From: Gonium pectorale
Lineage: Eukaryota > Chlorophyta > Chlorophyceae > Chlamydomonadales > Volvocaceae
NCBI GenBank assembly: GCA_001584585.1
Contig: LSYV01000017.1
Coordinates: forward strand, 1,368,010 to 1,413,032
Direction of reading: 5' to 3'
DNA: 45,023 nt
The position numbers were made by a program, and so were the translations under genes. The first letter of the stretch is position 1. Every line of letters starts with the position of its first letter. Shown here in pieces: positions 10,701 through 21,000 of this stretch. The notes below the pieces were generated by a model. That model worked only from the letters and a program-made list of their open reading frames with translations. It did not search any database and was not told the DNA's origin.

Positions 10701-13700
10701 AGGCCGCTGGCGGCCGGAAGGGCCGGAAGGGCAAGGGCGGCAAGGGGCAGGCCGGAGAGGGCGGCGGCGGCGCTGGCGACGCCTCGACATCACAACCCTC
10801 GACCTCCACGCCGGCATGGGTGCCGTCCAAGGAGATGATTGCGAACGCTTGCATGGTGCGTACGGCAGCGCCGTCAGGGGTGACTGAGGCGCAGTAGCAT
10901 TCGCAGTGCAGCATCGGGTTAGGGCTGGCTTAGAATCGGGTCTGGATTGTGTCAGAATCGGGAAGGATCGGGTCAGGATTGTGTCAGGATCGGGAGGGAT
11001 TGCTGCAGGCGCTGGGTGTCACCGCACGGCTCCCATGTGTCTGGCCATCGGCCCGCCCCGTCAGCCCGCCGGTCCGTTTGTGTGAGTACGGCGGTTGTAC
11101 CGCGATATCCATACATTCGGCGAACGCGTAAACCATGGCCTCCCGGTCCCCAGGTGGCCGTCAAGCCGGGTCTGCCCGAGGAGGTGCACACGTTCTTCGA
11201 CCAGGCGGTCATCGCGGTGGGTTGGGTTGGGCGGAAGGGCGGTCATCGCGGTGGGTCGGGGGGCGGGAGGGCGGTCATCGCGGTGGGTCGGGGGGCGGTC
11301 ATCGCGCTGGGTCGGGGGGCAGAAGGGCGGTCATCGCGGTGGGGCGGGGGGCGGGAGGGCGGGGGGATGGGGGGGCGGGAGGCGGGGCGGGGCGGGTGGT
11401 TGGTAAAGTGGAGGACGAACGGAGGTCGGACGGGTGGACGGTGGCGGTCGGACGGGCGTACGGTGGCGCGTACGGAGTNNNNNNNNNNNNNNNNNNNNNN
11501 NNNNNNNNNNNNNNNNNNNNNNNNNNNNNNNNNNNNNNNNNNNNNNNNNNNNNNNNNNNNNNNNNNNNNNNNNNNNNNNNNNNNNNNNNNNNNNNNNNNN
11601 NNNNNNNNNNNNNNNNNNNNNNNNNNNNNNNNNNNNNNNNNNNNNNNNNNNNNNNNNNNNNNNNNNNNNNNNNNNNNNNNNNNNNNNNNNNNNNNNNNNN
11701 NNNNNNNNNNNNNNNNNNNNNNNNNNNNNNNNNNNNNNNNNNNNNNNNNNNNNNNNNNNNNNNNNNNNNNNNNNNNNNNNNNNNNNNNNNNNNNNNNNNN
11801 NNNNNNNNNNNNNNNNNNNNNNNNNNNNNNNNNNNNNNNNNNNNNNNNNNNNNNNNNNNNNNNNNNNNNNNNNNNNNNNNNNNNNNNNNNNNNNNNNNNN
11901 NNNNNNNNNNNNNNNNNNNNNNNNNNNNNNNNNNNNNNNNNNNNNNNNNNNNNNNNNNNNNNNNNNNNNNNNNNNNNNNNNNNNNNNNNNNNNNNNNNNN
12001 NNNNNNNNNNNNNNNNNNNNNNNNNNNNNNNNNNNNNNNNNNNNNNNNNNNNNNNNNNNNNNNNNNNNNNNNNNNNNNNNNNNNNNNNNNNNNNNNNNNN
12101 NNNNNNNNNNNNNNNNNNCACGGCGTCGCCCTCGGCCCTGCCACCGTCCCTAGTCCGGGCGCCGGAGGGTCCAGCCGCACGCGTCTGCTGCGCTACGTGC
12201 GCCACCCCGCCACCCCGCCCACCCCGCCCACCCCCGCCCAACCCCGCCCACCCCCGCCCAACCCCGCAGGTCGCCAACGTGGCCCTGGCGCTGCTCACCA
12301 ACCGGTGCCGCTGCCGGCGCCGCCTCCGGCGCTGCCTGGACGACTGGCTCAACATGTGGCACCACGGCTACAACGCGGACGTGCTGCCCGCGTTCAAGGA
12401 CGCGCTCAAGGCCGGCGGGTGGCGCTGGAAGCCGCTGGAGGGGCAGGCGCCGGACGAGGAGTCGGTGAGGACGTGGGGCTGCGCGCGCGGGGGCCGCGGG
12501 GGGGTGGGGCATAGCGGGGGTGCGACGTGCGCGCAGGGTCGCACTTTGGCGGAGCTGCAGCGCAGCCCGACTGACAGGACTCTAATCGGAGCGTTTCAGC
12601 GTGGGTCAGCACGGTGAGCGGGATCTGCTGACCCTGTGGCGGGCCCTGCCGTCAGGGACTCTCCTCACGGTGCTCCCCTCTGGCCCCCTTGGCCACGCGC
12701 CGCCACCCTCCCTTCCTGACCCGACTTCGCGGTTTCTTGCATCGCCCCTCCCTCACCCGTCCTATCACCCCTTCCCCCACCCCTCGCCGGACGGGCGAGA
12801 ACGCAGCCGGCGTCCAGTCTTCTCCTCTCCAACCCTGTTTCCTTCAACCCCCCCCCCCGCCCCTCGCCGTCCCGCAGGGCCCCCTCAGCACGTGGGTGGA
12901 GTTCCAGACGGGCGCAGCCATGCTGCACCACCTGCTGCTGGGCTTCGAGCTGGAGCTGTACGAGCCGCTGGAGTACGACATGGTATACTGGTAAGGGTGC
13001 AGTACACTGCGGTTGGACGGGCGCGATTCGGACGGGCGCGAGGGCGGCGCTTTGCGCAGGGAGGGGGGCGCGGCCTCCGCCACAGCGAGGAGGGAAGCGT
13101 GCACGGCCGAGGCCGCCCGGGCGCGATCCCAGCCGCCAACATCGCGTGCACGATGCGGACCGAGGCCGTCGTGTGTTGAATCGGGGCACGGGGGCTCAGC
13201 TAGGGTTCTCGACTTATTCTGTGAAGATGCCGGGGCGGTGGCTGTGATCTGGATGCGCTTCAGTGCGAATATGCTGAGTCACCTAACCGACTGCCTAGAT
13301 CCCTGGCATAGCCCAGGACCCCAGCGGTAGCGCCGCCGCCCCGATTGCTGGACCGGTGCTCCGGGTGTCCTCCTCCTGTCTCCAAGAGACAAAGCTGCCC
13401 CGCTTTGACCCATCGCCGTACACTGCCCGTACGACGCCGTACAGGTACTGCGACTACATCTGCACGTCTATGGTGCAAGCCGCCAGCGCAGTGCTGCAGC
13501 GCTGCCCGCCCATGCCGCCGCCGGCACAGGCCTCCGCTGCCGCTGTGGCGGGGCTGGGAGGCGGCCGCGGCCTGGGCGGCCGGGGGCTGGGTGGCCGGGG
13601 GCGCGGCGCCGCCGCTGCGCGCGGGACGGAGGCCGCCAAGGCGGCAGCGGCGGCGGCAATGGCGCTGTACGAGAAGGAGCAGGTGGATGCGGCGATACTG

Positions 13701-15752
13701 CGAGACTTAGTGGCCACCCCCTTACCCAATCTTGTACCTGGCGTAGCACCAGCGTGTTGGCGGCCACCGCCCGGATGTCCCTGGTGTGTGCACCCATGCG
13801 TCTCGCCAAAGAGGCCGCTTCCTGCCCTTATCCCGCTCCCGCCGCCCCCACTCTGGTGGCTGTGGTATGGCACGCGCTCAACCCTTTCCCTAATGCCAGT
13901 GAGCATTCGTAGGGTGGTGAACCCCAACACCCCACGAATCTCCCGCATCAGCGGCCGTCAGGTCGCTGTCGGACGCCAGCCTGTGTCCCTTAGCCTGTGT
14001 CCCAACCCTGTGCTCACGCACTCCCGCCTTGGCGGCGGGGGAGAAGGCTACTCTAGCCCCAGCGCGCGTCCACTCCCGCCTGTGTCCCTCAGCTCGGCAT
14101 CCTCCCTCCCACGCACCCCGTCCCCCCTCCCACGCACCCCGTCCCCCCTCCCACGCACCCCGTGCGCCCCCCAGACCCAGCTGCGCTACGAGGTGTTGGA
14201 GGTGGAGGCGATGCAGCACATGTGCCAGGGCATGCTGCGGATGATGGCGGGGCTGCGGCTTGCGGGTGAGGGCGGGGACGGGGGCGGGGGGAGGGGCGTG
14301 CCGGCGGCGGGCGGAGATGAGTATGTGCTATAGGTTGGATCAGGAGTTGGGCTTGTTAGAGCCGGGGAACGTTAGCATTCAAGCAAACCTCCTCTCCGCT
14401 TTGACCCAGTGGCCCCGTCGATGCTCTCATTGCGCCGCCCACCTCGATACCCACGCCACGGCCCGCCGCGATCCGCCGCGTCCCGCCACGACCCGCTCGC
14501 AGGCAGCGTGCCCACGCACCGCGAGCCGCCGCCCTTCAACGGCGGCGAGCAGCGCTTTGAGCAGCGCTTCGCCGCCTTCGCGCCGCTGCCGCGCCCGCCG
14601 CCTCTCACCTTCGGCGACTACACCACCTCCATGGACCTGGGCGACCGCGAGCCGGCCTTCCTCCTGGCCCTGGCTGGCCGGTCGTTCAAGGAGGTGGGTG
14701 GCTTATAATGCTAACGGGAATCGGGTGGAAAGGAGGCTGGTGAGCGGATGCAGGAACAAATTTCGGACCTCTTGAATGCGTGAGTTAATCCGTGTGTGGA
14801 CGGGAGGGGCGCCCGATCTCCGTCTCGCTGCGTATTCCGCACCGACCATGAATTTCCGGGGGTTGTCGGGAAAAGCTCCTTTCAGCGCCCTCACTATCCC
14901 CACTCTCCGCCCGCGCCCCCACTGCTGGGCGGTTCCGCAGGCCCGCGCGCGCTGCGCCAACCTGGCGGCCTTCGCCCCCAGCCCCGACGTGGCGGCCGGC
15001 TGGGTGCGCGGGCTGGAGCGCTGCGCGGCGCTAAACGCGGTCGTGTCAGGGGTGCTGGCGGCGCGGATGAGCGGCGAGGGGCAGGTGGGTCAAGCTCGTG
15101 GTGTGGACCTGGGCATGGGACCGGGTACAGTGCTTGCTAGGAACTTGAGACCCTGTCAGGCAGGGCACTGTCGGCTGGGCGCAGAGGTATTGTTGTGGGC
15201 CTTCTGCGGAAAAGGAGGCGAGTGGAAGGGTGGGTGGGTGGGTGGGTGGACGGAGAGCACGCTCGCTTGCTGCCCTACAAAGCGCATCGCCCTCTCGCAT
15301 TTCATTTCTTTCCAAATGTTAGTAAACATTTCCCAAAATCGAAAAGGGGCATGCGGTCGGGGCCGCCACAAAAAGAAAGCGAACTAAAACGCTGCTTTGT
15401 GGCAGACAGAATCGCGGCCCCTCCGCCAGAGGCAAAGGCCTCCGCTGCTGGCTACAGCCGCGCACGGGGAAGCACTAGCCGGCGCGCGTTTGGCTTTGCG
15501 GGGCGAAGCGAGTGGAGGGGGTTCGGGACTCGAGCCGCCAGCTCGTCAAGGGGAAAGAGAGAGGCAGGTAGCGGCGTGTTTGCATTCGCGCTCTGCAAGT
15601 TACCCTTAACCTATCCCTCGGTCCCTCAGGTCAAGTGGGACTGCGATTGGAGCCACCACCCCTACTTCCCGGTCATCACGCTGCCCAAGGCGCAGCCGGC
15701 GCCAGCGGCAACGGCGCCCGCCGCGCCCGCCACGCCCGCTGCAAGCTCATAG
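7701..15752 (+). CDS. NAA35: NatC N-terminal acetyltransferase auxiliary subunit (NAA35/MAK10)
   Basis: NatC acetylates nascent protein N-termini that begin Met-hydrophobic; NAA35 is the auxiliary subunit that works with catalytic NAA30 at the ribosome. Diagnostic motifs: N-terminal WVDIG, then LFEAMSALE followed by NPKMDA (exon 2), YACLYML, VNRHLLGP (exon 5), GFELELYEPLEY...YW (exon 11), QHMCQGM (exon 13), RFEQRFAAF (exon 14) and the end HHPYFPVITL. Exons: 7701-7775, 7867-8144, 8395-8506, 8832-9089, 9330-9521, 9730-9818, 10091-10193, 10529-10855, 11154-11216, [gap], 12270-12464, 12878-12990, 13445-13682, 14175-14265, 14503-14693, 14941-15084, 15630-15752. Intron phases agree throughout and total 863 aa, before any exon lost in the gap; human NAA35 is about 725. 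Exon 8 carries an Ala/Gln and Lys/Gly-rich insert. Exon 1 may end at 7757 with a GC donor, which aligns better with the family. The exon 12 end is uncertain. Confidence 0.93.
11204..11343 (+). repeat. Minisatellite containing repeated 5' splice-site sequence
   Basis: Five copies of an 18-mer, GGCGGTCATCGCGGTGGG (the fourth with one change), start at 11204, 11238, 11270, 11294 and 11326, spaced 24-34 bases apart by G-rich filler. The first copy contains the last codons of NAA35 exon 9 and its GTGGGT donor. G-rich DNA continues to the assembly gap. Confidence 0.9.
11479..12118. other. Assembly gap (640 N)
   Basis: A run of undetermined bases inside NAA35, between exon 9 and the next visible exon. 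G-rich repeats lie on its left and C-rich repeats on its right, a likely reason for the failed assembly. One or more NAA35 exons may be hidden here. Confidence 0.99.
12201..12268 (+). repeat. C-rich tandem repeat ahead of a NAA35 acceptor
   Basis: Short units of the type CCCGCCCACC and CCCGCCCAAC are repeated up to the CCCCGCAG acceptor of the exon at 12270. They form the pyrimidine tract and are roughly complementary to the G-rich repeats at the other end of the same gap-containing region. Confidence 0.85.
14101..14164 (+). repeat. Three-copy tandem repeat before NAA35 exon 13
   Basis: Three near-identical units of about 21 bases (CTCCCACGCACCCCGTCCCC) end about ten bases before the CCCCCCAG acceptor of the exon at 14175. 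They make up its pyrimidine-rich tract. Confidence 0.85.
15228..15249 (+). repeat. GGGT microsatellite in the last NAA35 intron
   Basis: About five tandem GGGT units lie in the intron between the exons at 14941 and 15630. Confidence 0.85.
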
Positions 15753-18082
15753 CCCCGCCGCGATGCGGGCCCTGGCACAAGCCAGTTCCCGACTCCCACG
15801 TGCTCCGGATGGACGTCTGAGTTGTCCCAACCCCCAACGAGGGGGCCCGGAGCTGTGAACGGAAAACATCAGCCGCGGCTTTCCTTGCGTGCAGCTGGCA
15901 GCAGGCATCAAATTGTTGGATTGCGTGTGGGCAGGGGGGCGCTTCATGGCATTGTCCGCACTAGGCAGCCCCACACCACACACCACACAGCGGCGTATGC
16001 ATGGGCGCGAGACTGGATGCCTCTGCGCTGGTGACGGCTGGTGTCAGCGGACAGGCCTGGAGCCCCTGGGCAAGCAAGAGCTCCTACTCTGCGGCGGCTT
16101 AGCGGAGTGAGCAGCTGTTCGTGAGCACGGGAAAGTTCGATTTCGGAGTGTGGCGGGGAAAAGCAAACCGCCCATGTCTCTACCTACTGCCACTCCAGTG
16201 GCGTATATGGCTTACGGACTACGGCGCTGAGGTGGCCTATGCTGGAGCGTCGGTATCCATAGTGCGCCCGATTGTAGCATGCAGCTCCGTGTCTCCGCCG
16301 GACTTGTGACAGGCCTGCATCCGGTCGCGGGGGGCGTTCGCAGCAGCGAGGAAAGGACGAACCAGCTGGCGCTTGTGTGTTTGTAGATGGTGTACCGTGT
16401 GCAGCTAATACATTTCAACTTTTGTGTCAATTGCCACGATTGACACAGCAGCCAGCGTTCCGTGGTCCAGCGGCGGAGCCGAGTGCATCAGACGCCCTCG
16501 CCCAAGCCATCCTACCAGCGTCCGCCTGCGCCGCCAAGCGCACGGCGAAGCACGCGGCTGGGAGTTCGTCGGGGTACGACCAACACCGCTGGACACGACA
16601 GCTACGCGATGCGCGCGTGCGAGCTGTGCGGCCGGCAAGAGGCACAGGAAAGCGCACGGGGCACACACACGACACCCAGCCTGCTGAAGCTGCATGCGGA
16701 TCGCTCCGCGCCACAGCGCCCACATGCGGCGCATGCACTGCCACTCGCCGTCTCAGCACACCTCGGGAGTCTGGACATGCACGACACTCCCTAGTCAGGC
16801 ATCCTCTGCCAGGAAATAAAACGGGTGCGCACATCCGTGCTACGCATCAGCGGTGTCCTGCAAAGCCAACAGCGGGGCCTGGCGTGCAGCAGGGCCCTAG
16901 CCTCCAGCACGCGCCGCCAGATACGCGCTGCATGTGACCAACGGCACAGGGACGTCCTTCCACTCCATAGCCTTGCGTGCCCGTCCCTTCCACGAGATTC
17001 GCGCACTCAGCACGGTACGGTCTGTACGGCACGGTGACGACAGTGACACGCGCACGCGCACAGAGTTTCACCTACAGACGCAACGCAGCGGTCAGAGAGC
17101 GTAAGCGGGCGCGTGCACCATGTAAGCCGAGGCACGGCCTGCTGACGGGGCTTCGGGTGCACGTACAGCCCCTTTATGGACGTGATGGGGACCGCGCCAA
17201 CACGAAAAGAATGCGGGCAACTGGCGGGCCATGATGGTGCGCATTAGCTGCTCCGCCCCGCACATCAAAGCACCACCCTGGCGGCTACGCTGGCGGTCAC
17301 TACGCGCTGGCCTACTGAACACGCCACGCCCAATGCAGCCGATGGCGGTATCCAACTTGACAAGAAGGGGGCAGGGTCCAACTGGATCAGGTCTGCCAGC
17401 GCCACGAGAGCGCGAGCCGCACCGGCATAAGGTGCAATCCCGGCAACACCACTTCATGGCGACGCAGGTGGTGGTTGTGACGGAGATGGAAGCGCGCCGA
17501 CGCCGCATCGTCCCCGGCAGCACAGTCACTGCAAACTAGGGTGTGAAGGGCAGTCAGGACACCGCTCCTTGCCCAGCCGGGGGAGAGAACCAGTAACTGG
17601 GCATATCGTCCAACATTTACTAACCCAGTTCCTTTAGATACACCGTAAACAACGCTGACAAAACAGGCCTGCTGGCTCACGCCCGCTGGCGCGTAGCTGC
17701 ATCGCAGCACAGCACGAATGTCCGTTGCAAGACACCCGCAGCCCCCGTTTCGGATAACGGCTCACAGCGCCAGGCATAACGGTAACGCCAAAAGAATCGC
17801 CGCCATTCAACGCCGGGCACCCACACTCAAACGGGTCAATGGACGGGCAGAGGTCAGTGGTCAATGGTCATGGCGTCAAAGCAACGGAAAGGCATTCTCT
17901 CTTCGCTCGCCTCACTCTCTCAGTGATGGGTTCCGCGCTGCTCAACCCCACCGAACCTCCCGGCGAAAGCAAAATTGCAACCTGAAAATTGTACAGAGCG
18001 GCACCAAGAGGTTATGGAATGCACACAACCACACTCGTCAGCTATCATGAAGGCGTTAGGCGGGCCTTGGCGCTGGCGGTGC
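15753..18082. other. Convergent intergenic region
   Basis: This is the 3' flank of both NAA35 (plus) and the 1155-aa gene (minus). Small overlapping frames occur on both strands, but none shows a family motif or matching splice phases. A TGTAA pentamer at 17121 could be the NAA35 poly(A) signal, about 1.37 kb after its stop; an AAATAAAA string occurs at about 16815. I see no gene. Confidence 0.45.
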
Positions 18083-21000
18083 TCAGGCAAAGACCCGGAT
18101 AGGCGGCTCAGCGCCCGCCACCGCCAGCGTGTACCACACCATGTCAAGCTGCACCTCCCACGGCAGTTCCGTATACGACATGGCCGAGCAGATCGCCTGC
18201 CGTACCTTCTCGTCCCACTTTCCCTGCCGGGTCACGACGTCGAGGTAAGCCTCCCGCAGGTGGAACCAGTCGTGGTCCAGCTCCAGAACCACAACGTCGT
18301 CCAGCCCCGAAACCGGTGGCTCCAGGATTGGGCACGGCGCGCCGCCGCCAAACGCAACGGCGTCCTCGGCCGCGGACGCGACGGCAGCGACTGCGGCGGC
18401 GGCCTCCACTGCCGCCGCGGCCTCGGCAGCCGCCAGGGCGACGGCGTCGGGTGCCCGGCCTATGGCGGCAGCGTCGGCCTCCAGAGCCATGGCGGCAGCC
18501 TCCGCCCGCTGGTGCTCCTCGTCCTCACTCTGTGTCAAATCCAGCCCTTCTTCATCCCGACCGCTGAGCAAAAGCTGTCGCGCCCGCAGTGCCGCGCCCA
18601 TGGCGCCATCCTCAGCGCCGCCGGAAGCGGTGCTGGCGGGCAAAACCGTACCGGCAGAGACTGCGACGGGAGGCTCCGGAACCGCAAGCTGCAAGCGCGC
18701 CTGCCGTACGGAGGACACGTGCGCCGCCGAAGCCACGTTCTGGAGCAGCCCCATCGCGGCCGAGGCGATGGCGGCGGCGCGCGCGCCACCGGCCGCCGCC
18801 GCCGCGGCGTCGCCCGAGCGCTGCGCCGCCGCCGCTGTGGCCGCGGCGGTTGCGGCGGCCGCGCGCGCGCTGCCGACGGCGGAGCGGCGCGCGGCGTGGA
18901 AGGCCGCCTGTGCCGCCGCCACCTCCGCCTCGGGCCAGCCGGCCAGGGCATACTGCATGACGGCCAGCTCGCCGGGGGAGCGGCGGCTGGCTCCCAGGTG
19001 CGCAAGCGAGACCCCCACACGCCGGCCGCTGGCGTCGGTGTACACCTGCAGGGGGGCAGATGCAGAGACGGTTGGCGCAAGAGACCAGGTCAGGTTCAGG
19101 TCAGGTCAGCATAGAGTACGCAGGCGGGTTCACAAGCAGCTTTGTTACGCCGGGCCGGCCCGTGACAGGCGGTGCGGCACGACTGCAGGACATTGCAGTC
19201 CAGGGCTGTTACATCGCACAGATGCCATTTTCCCTCGGTAAAGCATATCCCTCGGGACATCCGGCGCGCGGCAACGCAGTGTTGCAAGTCCACTCTCTCG
19301 CAACACCCTTTCACATCTCGCTGTCGCGCAATCGCAACACTCGACTCACCAAGTCCACGGCCGCCCGGTGCGGCACGGAGACGGCCGCCAGCAGGTGCAT
19401 CGTGGAGGACGGCCCAGAGTCCGCAGCCGTCGCGGGGGCCGTGCCGCCAGCGGGGGCGCCGTCGACGGCAGGCGCGTGAGACACAGCGGCGGGTGCCGAC
19501 AGCTGGGACAGCAGCCGGGCGTCTGGCGCCTGCGCCTTGACGGCCCGGAAGAGCAGCTCCAACGTGTGGAAGTGGATGTCCGTGTAGGCCTGTGAGGGAA
19601 GGGGGTGGGCGGGAGGGGACGCGTTACATAGTCGGTGGGCAAGCTGGGGCGAGGGGCGCGCGGCTGCGCACGGCAGGGGTCAGGGGGCGAGGGACAGGGA
19701 CTTGATGGGATGTGATGTCATGCGATGTGCCACCCCCGTGTGTGCGCGAGAGGTGCGGAATCACGGGAGGATGACCCAGGGAAGAGCCAGGAAAGGTGGG
19801 AACAGACCCAAGACAGTAAGCCTCAGGGCGAGGGGTGATCCTGTTTGCAGGATGTTCGCGGAGGCGAGGGCGAAGCGCGCCGGGCGGGAGGGAGCCCGCG
19901 AGTTGCCATGGGGCGCCGAAGAACTGTCGGCCGAGGACTACGGACGACACGGCAACTGCCCACAACGCGCACGCACGCACCTTGAGTTGCAACCGCAAGC
20001 GGCCCTTCGACTTCCCGCAACTGCCAGGCGCGTCGGCGCCGCCTTCAGCGCTGCTGCTGCTGCTTGCAAACACCGCCTCCCAAGGGAACATGAAGGCCTG
20101 CGCTGCCCGGCTGGGTACCAGCACCAGCCGGCTCAGCTCGGGCCACGTGTTCAGCAGCAGCGCGGCACGCTGGGGGAGGCGAGGGAGGGCGGGAAGGGGT
20201 GGAGGGTTTCAGGAAAAGGAAGGGCACCGGCAATTGACGCGCTGCCCATACTCCGGGAGCGGAGCAGCGCACAACCCCCCATCCCTCTCTGCCTGCGCAT
20301 GAAGAGCTTGTGGCGCCGCGATGACCTACGTAACACGATGCCTTCACTATCAGTGCCGGCATGCCGCAACCCTTACCGCCATGCGGCAGCTGCTGGGAGT
20401 GTCATGCAACCTCATCCTCCGCTGGCGCTCTCTTGCCTCGCCTTGCACCCCCACCCGATGCTCCCAACCCATCGCGCTCCGCTCCACGTCGCCAGTCCGC
20501 GCTCGCGGCGCTCCACCCTATTCTGTGTACACGAGCCCTCCCCTTTGCTCAGCAGCTCCCTGTCCAGGCGCTAGGCTGATAGCGTTGAGGCGGCATCTCG
20601 TTTGGGCAAGCAGAGGACCAGGCCCACGTCGGCCTGGAACTGCCACGCAACAACGCCCTTCCCCCCGTCCCCTCAACACAACACGTTCCTCCTTTCCTGC
20701 CTGCCTGACAACAACACAATGTTACTCATAGATCGTATAAATCATATGAAGCACGCACGCACGCATGGACCCGGGGCGCACCAGCCCGTCGCACCTGCTC
20801 TGTGTCGGTCAGCACCTCCCGCCACTCCTCGTCGCTGGCCGGCAGGCTGTCCCAGGCCGGCGGCGGGAGCTGCGGATGCCCCTGCCCCTGCCCCGGCTGC
20901 GCTGCGCTGGGTGCCTCCTCAGCGCCGGCTCCCGACACCACCTTTGCAGCGTCCAGGAAGGTCTGCGTCGTACAGGGGGATATAAACAGGGCGGCCAGCG

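Noticed and set aside
10947..12617. 556-codon plus-strand open frame
   Set aside because: Most of it is the N gap; the rest mixes intron sequence with two NAA35 exons.
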